Shown: positions 23,474-33,065, counted from the first letter of the stretch. The stretch: 38,288 bases of DNA from MGIIb-O5 sp036154155 (GCA_036154155.1 JAYZLP010000033.1:1-38288); one strand, 5' to 3'. Notes: generated by a model not told the origin, from the letters alone. A program made the numbers and translations.

Positions 23474-26400
23474 TCAGGCTTCAACCAGCTCTTCGGATTC
23501 GGCATCGCAATGCATGCATCTGCCCGAATTCATGATGTCGCAACCGGAAACCTGGCCGGCCTTGTGATACCTAGCCCCGCAAGACGAACAGGCCCATGCT
23601 TCACCTACGGTGACATCGATACTGCAGAGCCAACATGGGATGCCACTGGTTTCCTTTTCCTCTACCTTTGGGACTATCTTCTGAACTGCCCTGTTGACCT
23701 TCTCGTTATCGAACAATGATGCTGGATTACCATCTGTTCTGACATAGGCGAACGTGCCTATTCCAACCAGAAGTGCCACTATGAGTGCTAGAACAAGGAT
23801 TGGCATCAAACTGTCCAAACCGTCCCCACCGCCCACAGACGGCTTGACATCTACGTCAATCTCGAATACTCCTCCCTCAATGCCCTCGGCGCCTACTAGG
23901 GTCAGGGTTATGCTTCCGTCATCGCCGTTGTTCGGAATGAAGTCCAAGATAACGCTCCTCGACTCCCCTGGTGCCAGTACAACATTCACACCATCCACAA
24001 CATGGGCATTCCACTTGGATGGAGAGTCGACCTGGAGTGTGTGTGAGATGTCGGTATTCCCGGTGTTAGTCACGTCTAGCCTGAATGTTGCAGAGTAGCC
24101 CTCGTGGGCCAGTGGGTCTGAATTTAACGCCCAAACAATCCTCGGAGCCGATTCTACGAGTAGTGACTGCGTGTCCCTGATCTCAATTCCCTCGCCCTGC
24201 ATAACAAGCGTGATTTCGGGCTCCGAGCGCGCCTGCTCGGATATTGGAATTGTGACTAGGCACGAAACTGTAGATGTCGCGCCTGGTGAAAGCGAGGTCG
24301 GGCCAGTGCAGGTAGAAGACCACTCGTCGTTTGGTACCTCGAGATAGGTACTCGGCCTCCATGTTCCAGAACCCTCATTCCAAACCATCCAGGTCAAGTC
24401 AAACCCGGGGGGTCCAACTGGGTGGTCCGGGACACCCAGAATAGTGTCGGAGGAGGTTCCGTCGGGAAGATCGATCTGATGGAATGAAATTCTAGGAGAG
24501 GCCGCTGAAAGGACATCCAGTGTGCGATTCCAGTCGATCCTGAATCCGTCCTCGGTTGCGAATCTCATCTCCAACAGTCCACTGACTGCGACCCCGTTTC
24601 CTTGAATTGACATTGTCCAATCTGCTGTCTGTCCCGCGGGTACTGTGATGGCCGAGAGGGTTCCTGAGACTGACCAGCCGCCGGGTATCGACATCAGGTA
24701 TGGCTGGAGCGCCAAATCCCTGTTGCCCATGTTGTTGAAAGAAATCGGAATCTCGAGAAGCGAGTCAGGGGATACCTGGTTCTCGATGCCACCGGAAATC
24801 GGGGTCGTGGATACCTCGTCCACTGAGTCCACGACCAAGACTATGTCCTGGGTCCACGAGTCCGAGCCGACACGCGAGTGGACAATTATAGCAGCCTCAT
24901 ATGTGGATCCCGCTGGAATCATCGCACCGGGGGGGTTGATCGTGATGTCAACGATTTTGTTGGAGTCTTTCTGGAGGGTTCCAGTTGATCCGTGGGATGA
25001 TCCCTCAAATGCCCCGATGTCATCTAGTCCCAAGTGCCATCCAGCCGGGGAAACTAGTTCTACATCGTAAGACTGGGCCCCATTCCCTCCATTGACAACT
25101 GAAATTTGAGTATGAGTGGGCACCAGTGGACTAACCAGAATCTGTTCATTCAGGATCTGGATGTCGGCGTCACCCAATACCGGGACGTCGAAAATTAGGG
25201 CTAGCTCTGATTCTATGTCATTCTCGATGTCGTACCCTGTGACGGTCATAGAGTAAGTCCCGGGAGGGGGTGGCGCTGGGTGTACCATCGTCATCCCAAC
25301 AGAGACTGATTCAGTTGGCATCAAGTTGAATGTGTTTGATGTGAAGGACTGGAACCACCCAAATTCCATGCCGTCCTGGACCCTGATGGGAGTTGATGCG
25401 CTAATGGAGGCATTCGTCTCGAAAAGGGCGGTATTTGTGAGGGTTAGATCCCATGTGGTCGTTGTTGAGGTTGGATCGGAGAGGGATATCAATTCAGACT
25501 CGGCGGTCACTCTGACCCCGGGGGCACTGACAATCAGGATTTCACCGAGATAGTTGTTTGACTCGGAAAGCTCCTCTATCACATCATTTGGATCAATGAA
25601 GAACTCGAAAGAGGCGTCGCCCTCCTCACTAGGGGTCCATTCCCATGAAATCTCCTCGGTCTCACCCGGAGACAGCGTTACCAGTTCCTCACCCAGGAGA
25701 GCGCTATCGACCCTAGCGAGGACTGGCAAATCGGACACCGTTCCGGCACCCAAGTTCTTCACAGAGACGCTGACCTCTACTTGCTCGCCCACCTGAGGGA
25801 TTGGTGTAGAGACCTCGAATGAGTCGGCTACGAATGTTGGATCTGGGTTTAGGTCATTGACGTTGAAGCCCCTCACTGCTAGTGAGAATGGCTGCCATGT
25901 CCTGGAACCCCCGTGTTGGGCGTCTCTGACCCTCAGAGTCCATGTCCCCTGGGCCGCACTATCGAGCGCAATGACCTCCACATTGTTTACTGAGTCCTTG
26001 CTCCCCCCAGTGACTGACCTTCCATTTGTGAACACGTTCCCCTTGTATGACTGCCCGCTTGGGGAGACTAATTCAAGGTCCAGATCATTCCTTAGCTGAT
26101 TGGACGAGCTGGTTGATCCGGGATAGTCGGACCATGTCAGTACGGCCTTGAATTCGTGACCCGGGGAAGTAACATCGAAGTTGTACTCTACCGTCTGACC
26201 GCTCCTTATTCTGGATCTGTCATCGACGAAGATGGCGACTTCGCCATCGGCAATCAGGGAATTGACAAGGTTGAGCCTGCCCCATCCCTCGTCTTCGTTT
26301 GGAATGTCACGAGTGCCCATATCCTTGGCGCCTAGTATCAGAAGCCCCTTCACCAAGGCTCCTTGGGGAGCCTGACGACCAATTACCTCTGTGAGATATT

Positions 26401-27967
26401 CCCTGACTAAGGCGGAAGCTCCGGCTGCTGCTGGGGTGGCCATCGAAGTACCGCTGTATTCGAGATACCACGTGTTGTCCCACGAGCCTTGTGCGTCTGA
26501 TGCCTCCTGTGCTTTACAAGAGCGTACATAGTCTCCCGGAGCTACTAGATCGGGCTTTATCCTGCCATCGTCAGTCGGGCCCCTGCTGCTCCAGTAGTAC
26601 ATCTCGTCGGGAGCGCCGCTGTACCTATTCTTGTGTCCGCCAATAGTGATTACATTCTTGGCGGTCCCGGGAGGAGATACACCGTCATCCCTCTCATTGC
26701 CGGCTGCAAACAAAACAGTCATGCCGTCATAAGACCAATACTGATCCCACGTAGAAGTCCTGTCGTCTGCATCCTCAGACTGTGTCGAGTAGCTTCCGAA
26801 GCCACTACCAGCCCCCCAACTGTTGGTGTGAATTCTTGCACCGGCGTTGTATGCCGAGTTCAGCATTGAGTTGATTCCGTAGCTGTAGAGTGCCCCGGAG
26901 TCGTCATCCTCCATGGCCTGGAAGTAGAGGTTTGCTTCGGGAGCCATTCCCTTGTACCCACCGCTACTCCTGAATCCTGATCCGAGCACGGTGCAGGCAA
27001 CGTGAGTTCCGTGGCCCGAACTAGGGTCAGCGGTGGACGAGTCCCCGGGTGTAACAGAGGTTAATCCGGAAATTCTCCCAGTGAAGTCGCCGTGGTCGCC
27101 ATCTAGACCAGAATCCCCGACAGCAACAGTCTGACCGCTACCATTGAGTTCGGTGATGAAGGCATTGTCTACTGTGTTTATTCCCATGTTTGACCTTGCC
27201 TGGTCGTTGTGAAGTACCAAGACTGGCTGAGGGGCTACATATGCCACCGAAGGGTGGGAGATTAGGGATGGGAGGTCCTGAGTGGAGAGTTTGCCCCAGT
27301 ACCTCCCCACTTCTGGTGACCATGCGTCTTCTAGCCACTTTGAAGCTGCAACATGGAGAGAGTCTTGTAGTCCGAGTCCGGGGTCGTCCTGCCTTACCAA
27401 CTGTTCATTCTTCCAGCCAATAACCTCGACTTGGACCTCATCACCCTCAATGAGGTGCATCAGGGAGTTGTGGACAAGAAGCCCTGAAGGCACGTCATGA
27501 ACTGCTACAACTGAATTTGTAGTCAACAAGGAATCCAACGAGTCGTACGAACCTTGGACCAGGAATCCCGATGGGGGAATTGTGGACCTGATTTCGATTC
27601 CTTCAATTTGCGAGATCTCGGCCCTGGCATCCCAAAGGCCAACTTCCCCGTCAATAAGGGCCATGACTAGGTCTGAACGGGGTTCTGCAATTTGCGAATC
27701 CATGGAAAGCCTTGGGATGAGTCCGGATTCGGTGTAAATTCCGATGACGCTGTCGGCGGTAACGCCTCTGACATCTTCCATCCCCTCGTGAATGGTCGGC
27801 TGACCAAGATCCCTGATGCTATTTGGGTCTGGGGAAATTTCAACCCTCTCGAAATCCATATTCAGTTCTTCGGAATAATCCGAGGTGCTGTCTGACGCGA
27901 AGCCCATGGATGGGGCGTAAGAAAGCATGAGTATTCCGAGAACAAGGAGGGTCACGCGCTGGTTCAT
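23474..27967 (-). CDS. Membrane-anchored subtilisin-like protease (S8) with cytoplasmic Cys/His-rich tail
   Basis: This 1497-residue exported protease has a signal peptide (about 1-24), a propeptide-like region (about 30-255) and an S8 catalytic domain with D285 (VAVGDSGLDG), H319 (SGHGTHVA), oxyanion N424 (FAAGN) and S508 (SGTSMATPAAAG). A P-domain-like beta module (about 580-700) and a CARDB-like module (about 705-810) follow, then several NEW3-like repeats. A membrane helix at about 1386-1408 leads to an 89-residue cytoplasmic tail with eight candidate zinc ligands: C1445, C1448, C1460, C1463, H1468, C1476, C1484 and C1487. It would degrade extracellular protein or process neighbouring surface proteins. 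The intracellular C4HC3 module is unusual for a subtilase. Confidence 0.92.
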   Translation of the reverse strand: MNQRVTLLVLGILMLSYAPSMGFASDSTSDYSEELNMDFERVEISPDPNSIRDLGQPTIHEGMEDVRGVTADSVIGIYTESGLIPRLSMDSQIAEPRSDLVMALIDGEVGLWDARAEISQIEGIEIRSTIPPSGFLVQGSYDSLDSLLTTNSVVAVHDVPSGLLVHNSLMHLIEGDEVQVEVIGWKNEQLVRQDDPGLGLQDSLHVAASKWLEDAWSPEVGRYWGKLSTQDLPSLISHPSVAYVAPQPVLVLHNDQARSNMGINTVDNAFITELNGSGQTVAVGDSGLDGDHGDFTGRISGLTSVTPGDSSTADPSSGHGTHVACTVLGSGFRSSGGYKGMAPEANLYFQAMEDDDSGALYSYGINSMLNSAYNAGARIHTNSWGAGSGFGSYSTQSEDADDRTSTWDQYWSYDGMTVLFAAGNERDDGVSPPGTAKNVITIGGHKNRYSGAPDEMYYWSSRGPTDDGRIKPDLVAPGDYVRSCKAQEASDAQGSWDNTWYLEYSGTSMATPAAAGASALVREYLTEVIGRQAPQGALVKGLLILGAKDMGTRDIPNEDEGWGRLNLVNSLIADGEVAIFVDDRSRIRSGQTVEYNFDVTSPGHEFKAVLTWSDYPGSTSSSNQLRNDLDLELVSPSGQSYKGNVFTNGRSVTGGSKDSVNNVEVIALDSAAQGTWTLRVRDAQHGGSRTWQPFSLAVRGFNVNDLNPDPTFVADSFEVSTPIPQVGEQVEVSVSVKNLGAGTVSDLPVLARVDSALLGEELVTLSPGETEEISWEWTPSEEGDASFEFFIDPNDVIEELSESNNYLGEILIVSAPGVRVTAESELISLSDPTSTTTTWDLTLTNTALFETNASISASTPIRVQDGMEFGWFQSFTSNTFNLMPTESVSVGMTMVHPAPPPPGTYSMTVTGYDIENDIESELALIFDVPVLGDADIQILNEQILVSPLVPTHTQISVVNGGNGAQSYDVELVSPAGWHLGLDDIGAFEGSSHGSTGTLQKDSNKIVDITINPPGAMIPAGSTYEAAIIVHSRVGSDSWTQDIVLVVDSVDEVSTTPISGGIENQVSPDSLLEIPISFNNMGNRDLALQPYLMSIPGGWSVSGTLSAITVPAGQTADWTMSIQGNGVAVSGLLEMRFATEDGFRIDWNRTLDVLSAASPRISFHQIDLPDGTSSDTILGVPDHPVGPPGFDLTWMVWNEGSGTWRPSTYLEVPNDEWSSTCTGPTSLSPGATSTVSCLVTIPISEQARSEPEITLVMQGEGIEIRDTQSLLVESAPRIVWALNSDPLAHEGYSATFRLDVTNTGNTDISHTLQVDSPSKWNAHVVDGVNVVLAPGESRSVILDFIPNNGDDGSITLTLVGAEGIEGGVFEIDVDVKPSVGGGDGLDSLMPILVLALIVALLVGIGTFAYVRTDGNPASLFDNEKVNRAVQKIVPKVEEKETSGIPCWLCSIDVTVGEAWACSSCGARYHKAGQVSGCDIMNSGRCMHCDAESEELVEA

Positions 27968-27974
27968 TGTGACT

Positions 27975-27989
27975 GTCCCCTGTCGGGAC
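27975..27989. promoter_or_regulatory. 5-bp inverted repeat before the protease gene
   Basis: GTCCC-CTGTC-GGGAC lies 7 nt upstream of the protease ATG, downstream of a TATA-like CATATG at 27999-28004. It is short and could arise by chance, but it occupies the same position as the stronger hairpins before nuoA and the 1460-residue gene. Confidence 0.25.
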
Positions 27990-28010
27990 CATTTTGAGCA
28001 TATGGGTTAG

Positions 28011-28026
28011 CTGAACTATTGTTCAG
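28011..28026. promoter_or_regulatory. 6-bp inverted repeat after the small membrane protein gene
   Basis: CTGAAC-TATT-GTTCAG begins 9 nt beyond the stop codon of the 187-residue protein. A third copy of the TGAAC half-site overlaps that stop on the coding strand, so the region carries direct and inverted copies, as in an operator with several half-sites. A weak terminator is the alternative. Confidence 0.3.
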
Positions 28027-28035
28027 TCATCTTGT

Positions 28036-28599
28036 TCAGAAAATTTTGAATGGGGATTTGACTTTGAAAAGCTCCATTGTCCACTCGCCGACGGAGTAGG
28101 GTTCCTTCACATATACGCCATTTCGATAGTTGTCATAGCTAAGGATGATCTCGATAGTGTAGTTTTCCCAAACGGAAACTCCAGGCACAATAAGCTCCAG
28201 TTCGTCACCTGCAACCGAGGTGTGTGCGGTGATGACCTCGGTGCCGAAGTGAGCACGGTCTATCTCGACAATTCCGTCCGAGTCCAAGAATCTGATGTCC
28301 AGAGATACCTCCTCTATCGACCTGCTCCCTTCATTGTTTATCTGGGCCAATACGACGTGGCCAGCGGCCCCCTGCCTGTAGACCACATCCACCGAAACTC
28401 TGTCATACGGCACCACCCATGCAACTACGACTAGTGTAGCGGAAATCATCAGCAATGCCGCGATAGACGCGAACAAAACCCTGGTGGGGGAGACTTTGCT
28501 CAATTTGTCCTCAATATACTCTAGAGCCTCGTGGGCGATTTCTTCCTCGGGAGTCTCTTCTGGCTCCTCTCTCGATTTTATTCTCTCCAGAAGACCCAT
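28036..28599 (-). CDS. Small single-pass membrane protein coupled to the 1460-residue secreted protein
   Basis: I do not recognise a family for this 187-residue protein. It has an acidic cytoplasmic N-terminus predicted helical (about 1-38), one membrane helix (about 40-63) and an exterior domain of about 120 residues rich in beta strands (VSVDVVYRQGAAGHVVLAQINNEG-like pattern), similar in flavour to a LEA-14 or NEW3-type sandwich. Its ATG directly follows the TGA of the preceding 1460-residue gene. A perfect GGAGGTGA ribosome site is embedded in that gene's last codons, so the two are co-translated. It could anchor or chaperone its secreted partner; this is an inference. Confidence 0.75.
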   Translation of the reverse strand: MGLLERIKSREEPEETPEEEIAHEALEYIEDKLSKVSPTRVLFASIAALLMISATLVVVAWVVPYDRVSVDVVYRQGAAGHVVLAQINNEGSRSIEEVSLDIRFLDSDGIVEIDRAHFGTEVITAHTSVAGDELELIVPGVSVWENYTIEIILSYDNYRNGVYVKEPYSVGEWTMELFKVKSPFKIF

Positions 28600-31500
28600 T
28601 CAGTCACCTCCCATGAATGTTGCAACCAAGGTCAGGATGCCCGACGATATCGGCTCTACCACCATTATGTGATGAGTGGGGCCATCGAAGCCCGGAATCA
28701 TGTTCAGTAGGGACAAGTCTGAGGCGAGGCCATTCACACCCAATGTCGTGGCAGTTGGAACGCCAGAAGTTGTTTGGGCGTCCAGCAGGACACCCCTCAA
28801 GTCAAAGGTCTGACCGCCTAATTCAGCTGATGCACGAGCTGAAACTATGATCCTTCCACCTTGGACGTCGGAGACTTCGATGATGCCATACACTCTACCG
28901 AATTCATGTATGTGGATCGTGGCGCTCTTTAGGTCCTCACCTAAGGCCTCCATCTCCTCCATCGTCACAGGGGGTGTGGCAGGGATATTGCTTGACCTGA
29001 TGTAGATCCTTTCGACCCCTTCCCCTCCCGATCTGACCTCAAGTCCGTATCCATCGGTTGGCCTGATTACCAGGCTGTCCGTCATTCCCTCTGCTAGGAG
29101 GATAGTGTCACCTCGGGTATTTATTGCCCTGCCAAATGCCTCGATATAGAGTGACATGCCATCACTCGAAGCGCTGAAGTCCAATATTGGCATTCCTTGG
29201 AAGGCCAGACTTTTGGTGATGTCAAAATTAGGATCTGGTTCGGTGGTGAGGTTGATTGAGCCGGGCAAGTCTGTGAGGAAGACTGTCGCAGGCCACCAAG
29301 CCGAGTCGAGCCATTGCATCTGCTGCATCATCATCGATTCGATCCCTATGCCCTCCCTGAGATAGATGTCTGGTACTGTCATGTCGATGGATACTGCAGT
29401 GCCCAGACTAGCAGTGAAATCGACAGTCTCGGGTATCTCGTCAATCATGATTTCAGTTCTACTGCCTGCTTCTCTGTTGATTAGAAGGGCATGGACCCAA
29501 TCTAGCCTGTCTGTCATTGAATAGTGGGTCGACGTAGAGACCTCTGTTATTCCAGCGACCGTCTTGAATTCGAATGTTGATTCCACTAGAAGTCCTGTTT
29601 CTACCCCTACCTCAAGTCCGTTGAGAGTCATGAAAAGATCCTGCCCATTTATTCCCTGAGCATAAATCATCAATTCACTATGTGCTGGAATCCAACCATC
29701 CAATCCCAGTCTAATATCCCAATCCTCGGTGTCGGTCCCGGATGTCCTTGATATCGACATATCAACAATAGGGGGAAGGTCTGGAAGCCAGGTTCTGAGG
29801 TGGAAACCATCAGAGATTCCGGATGATGCGGCATTGAAAGACACCCCATGAACCCAAGGAGGAGCGATGAGCGTGCCAGAGCCGTGACTAGACTCGACAA
29901 TTAGGTCGAATGGTGCATCCGCTTCCAACTGCATTCCGAATGAGAAGTCCTCCTCTCCGCTGCTTCCGCCCGAGCCTGTTGAAATGTCAGTGGTAATCCC
30001 CGAGAGGACTGAGTTAACCGAACGCCCCAGATCGGCAAATCCTCCGAGGAAGAATGCTAGTCCTGAGAGGCCCATAGAGGTGTTGAGTTCAGGGACGTCA
30101 AGGGTTGGTCCGGAGTCGGCGCCAGTGGGAATCTCTATTGAGACAGAAGAGGGCAGGGGGTCGATAATTGCCAGAGCTGAAAGCTGGTCCTCATCTGTTG
30201 TCGGTGCATGTTCGACGCTGATGCTTAGGGGCCTGTCTCCAGCGGCTGAGATTGACGCCGTACCCCTTCCTGCGGAACCTGAAGCCCCCTCCTCCGCAGG
30301 GGCTTCCCAGCCAGCATCTGAGATTCCGGATATCCTGGATGAAATTGTCGAGGTCCCATCATTGGGGTCATGATGGAAGAGGAAATGATCGCCTCCCATT
30401 GTTACAGGAGATGAGGAGTTCGTAATCTGGGCCTCGATGCTCCCGATCGAAGACGTTGAAGACCAGCTTGATGAGCTTCCGAATGAAGAAGAGAATTGGT
30501 CTGGGAAGTCGGAAATCCTCACTGCCTGCCTCTGTTCATCGTCAATTCCGGTGTATGTGATTGAGGGTATTGGGCTCGAAGCCGAATACTGTGCGTCTTC
30601 CGTGGTCAGGAACAAGCTGATCTCGTCTGGGATATCTGAAATCGAGAGGGCTTGGTGTGATGAGTTGGAAATTGTTCCCTCATCATGCTCAAGATACATG
30701 AAATTGAACTTCTCAGGAGAAGCCGTACTGATGTAAACGGTCAATTCCTCGAGTTCGTCATCATCGTCCAGACTGAATGCCGAAAGGCCGCTGAACCCTA
30801 TACTGGCTGCAATAGGGACTAGTGGTTCGACTAGGGCCCCAGACCTCCCTACTACCTGTGTCAGAGATCTATCATTTGCCAGAACCAGATGATCCCCGAC
30901 CAATACGGGATGCTGACTTGACCCGAGCTCCATCCCAATCCTGGAAATCGTGGTCGGCGTCCTCTGAGCTCCCCAATGGTCGTGCATTAGCAGATTGAAC
31001 TCCCTGCCCTGCAGGTCTCCACCCGAGCCCACTCCCCCCGTTATCGCGCCGACCACAGTGGAAGGGATGTCGTTCAGGGTCGAGCCGACATCCAAGTACA
31101 GATCGACTAAATTGAGGATTAGTGAGTCCATAATCCTCGAGACGAAGTCCATATTGTCGGAATCATCGAGATCAGTATCGTCGCCCTCTGAGCCGCCCAC
31201 ATCGAACGATCCGAACAACACCAATGCAGGAGGTATCGAGTCCAATGAGATGCTGACTCTCCTGTGGTCATCAGACTGGCCTCCCCTCTGGAACCAGGAT
31301 TGGTACTCGAGGGAGTCTATGGTCTGAGCGGACCTAAGCAATATCATACTGACTGGGGGATATGCGGGGTTAACCGGGAGGGTTGGGTCGTCGACGTTTG
31401 GACTGGTGTCCCGGGAGAAATTCTTGATACCTAGTATCATCCCAAGACGGTCGGGCCTAGCTCCTGGCAAGTCGGGTTCGTCTTCAGAACCCAACATCCT

Positions 31501-32982
31501 GAAGATTCTAGTTATCTCCCCCGGGGACATGGTTCCCTCTGGCATTCCCCTCAGCCAACCGAGAGACTCCGTGATGTTCCCAAAAGAGCCCCCGTTATCC
31601 TCGGGAGGGGAGTTCGCCCGGTCCTCGTAGAAATGGATGTGCAAATCCGCCCTACGATCTGCAAAGTACTCGACAGTGGTAAGGCTTCTATCGCCCTCGA
31701 TTCCACCGGCCGCTGGAATTGTACTGTCGGTTCTGATAATCAGTTCCAAGTCCCCTGGAATCACCAATGAGTCCTTGTTTGGGTGGATGCCTATGTCGAT
31801 GTATGCAAGCTCCCAAAGGTCCCTGACTCCGTCTGAACCAGGGGGGGAGAAATGGCCATATCCCAAACCGACTGAGACGCCGCAGTCAATTTCCTCAGAG
31901 GGGAGAAAAAGGAGCTGGTCTGGTGTGTACCTGTCTGGACACGTGTCCATATCGCTTGAGTCGACGGAGATTGAATAGGGGGCGGAGATCCCAATCAGGG
32001 TCATGCCCGTACCATCAAAATTCGAATTGAAGACGTTCAGAATCGCCTGGATGAGGTCCTGCATTACTGCGCTGGCGTTGAAGAATACCCTCTCGATGCC
32101 GACTTCAAGTGAGAACTGGCTCGGCATGGTGTTGAATGCTGAGTCTACGACCCAAATGTAGCTCTCACCATCCCCGAGAGCTAGTATTGAGTCGGGGCTG
32201 GAGTATGCAAACGCCTTGATTAGTGAAACTTGCAAAGTGTCAAGTTCGTCCCACATTGGATCGGTGATACTCGAGTCAAGGACGTCTACAGAGTAAGTTA
32301 TGGCTGGTTGAATCCAGAGGGTCCCTGAGTCCGAGATGATGTTGTCAAGGCCTATTGGTCCAAGTGAGATTCCCAAGCCGACCTGGATGTCGTCATCTCC
32401 ATCGTTGTCGACGTCGACAGCGTGGCTCAGGGGGTCAGTCTGTAGATTCAGCAGGGAAAGGAAGTTTGCCGTGAAGGTAACCACCTCGGTGTTCCTGATG
32501 ATGTTTCCATCCAAATCCTTGTATTCAGTCAAAATTACGTAATCCGTGATGTTGACTAGGGTCTGCCAAACATTGTCGACCTGGCCAGTGGGCCCATCTT
32601 CTATCCCGAGAATCACATTGTAGGGGAGTGGGTGCTCAGGGACTGGGGGCGAGGTCTCGACCATGGACGAGTCAATCAGAGATTCCCCTATCGAGGACAG
32701 GGGTTGGTTGGGGCCGCTCTCTGAGACTCCGTCCCGCACGGCATCCAATGAAGGCCCTGCTATCTGTCCCACAGAGTTTGAGTCGAGGACGTCCTGGCGT
32801 TGTCCTAGAACATCTGACAAGTCATCCAGAATCTGGAAGTCCTGGGACTCTATCCTTGCTTCCGCGCTAACACTGGATATTGGAGAGAACAGGGGCAAAA
32901 GCAGTATCATTACAACTACTATGCTGCTTGAATTTGGCAGTCGGGGCGCATGGTGAATCACCCTGACGCTACTGCTATCCAT
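28600..32982 (-). CDS. 1460-residue secreted repeat protein of unknown function
   Basis: I do not recognise a family. The N-terminus is a signal peptide (hydrophobic 21-40, ending SSVSA). An aspartate-rich DVDNDGDDD at 190-198 resembles a calcium-binding loop. From about residue 577 a motif of the form [ST]-D-[IL]-P-x-x-hydrophobic recurs, for example SLDSIP, NDIPST, ISDIPD, ISDFPD, IDPLPS, LPDLPP, IDEIPE, LTDLPG; four successive copies between 821 and 1177 are 114-126 residues apart. This suggests a long beta-rich repeat fold. Low-complexity Ser/Gly regions lie near 835-850 and 1000-1010. No C-terminal membrane helix is evident. The ATG is about 26 nt from a TATA-like CTTTAG, consistent with a leaderless start. 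Confidence 0.8.
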   Translation of the reverse strand: MDSSSVRVIHHAPRLPNSSSIVVVMILLLPLFSPISSVSAEARIESQDFQILDDLSDVLGQRQDVLDSNSVGQIAGPSLDAVRDGVSESGPNQPLSSIGESLIDSSMVETSPPVPEHPLPYNVILGIEDGPTGQVDNVWQTLVNITDYVILTEYKDLDGNIIRNTEVVTFTANFLSLLNLQTDPLSHAVDVDNDGDDDIQVGLGISLGPIGLDNIISDSGTLWIQPAITYSVDVLDSSITDPMWDELDTLQVSLIKAFAYSSPDSILALGDGESYIWVVDSAFNTMPSQFSLEVGIERVFFNASAVMQDLIQAILNVFNSNFDGTGMTLIGISAPYSISVDSSDMDTCPDRYTPDQLLFLPSEEIDCGVSVGLGYGHFSPPGSDGVRDLWELAYIDIGIHPNKDSLVIPGDLELIIRTDSTIPAAGGIEGDRSLTTVEYFADRRADLHIHFYEDRANSPPEDNGGSFGNITESLGWLRGMPEGTMSPGEITRIFRMLGSEDEPDLPGARPDRLGMILGIKNFSRDTSPNVDDPTLPVNPAYPPVSMILLRSAQTIDSLEYQSWFQRGGQSDDHRRVSISLDSIPPALVLFGSFDVGGSEGDDTDLDDSDNMDFVSRIMDSLILNLVDLYLDVGSTLNDIPSTVVGAITGGVGSGGDLQGREFNLLMHDHWGAQRTPTTISRIGMELGSSQHPVLVGDHLVLANDRSLTQVVGRSGALVEPLVPIAASIGFSGLSAFSLDDDDELEELTVYISTASPEKFNFMYLEHDEGTISNSSHQALSISDIPDEISLFLTTEDAQYSASSPIPSITYTGIDDEQRQAVRISDFPDQFSSSFGSSSSWSSTSSIGSIEAQITNSSSPVTMGGDHFLFHHDPNDGTSTISSRISGISDAGWEAPAEEGASGSAGRGTASISAAGDRPLSISVEHAPTTDEDQLSALAIIDPLPSSVSIEIPTGADSGPTLDVPELNTSMGLSGLAFFLGGFADLGRSVNSVLSGITTDISTGSGGSSGEEDFSFGMQLEADAPFDLIVESSHGSGTLIAPPWVHGVSFNAASSGISDGFHLRTWLPDLPPIVDMSISRTSGTDTEDWDIRLGLDGWIPAHSELMIYAQGINGQDLFMTLNGLEVGVETGLLVESTFEFKTVAGITEVSTSTHYSMTDRLDWVHALLINREAGSRTEIMIDEIPETVDFTASLGTAVSIDMTVPDIYLREGIGIESMMMQQMQWLDSAWWPATVFLTDLPGSINLTTEPDPNFDITKSLAFQGMPILDFSASSDGMSLYIEAFGRAINTRGDTILLAEGMTDSLVIRPTDGYGLEVRSGGEGVERIYIRSSNIPATPPVTMEEMEALGEDLKSATIHIHEFGRVYGIIEVSDVQGGRIIVSARASAELGGQTFDLRGVLLDAQTTSGVPTATTLGVNGLASDLSLLNMIPGFDGPTHHIMVVEPISSGILTLVATFMGGD

Positions 32983-32985
32983 ACT

Positions 32986-33004
32986 CGCACCTCATAGAGG
33001 TGCG
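32986..33004. promoter_or_regulatory. 8-bp inverted repeat between TATA and start of the 1460-residue gene
   Basis: CGCACCTC-ATA-GAGGTGCG is a perfect 8-bp inverted repeat ending 3 nt before the ATG at 32982. It directly abuts a TATA-like CTTTAG (33005-33010, coding strand) centred 26 nt from that ATG. If the transcript is leaderless, the repeat lies between TATA and the initiation site, which is a strong position for a repressor operator. Confidence 0.5.
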
Positions 33005-33065
33005 CTAAAGGGTATTGCCCTGCTTGTGCTCTCTGAAATCATGGTTCTGAATGCCAGTTGAGAAT

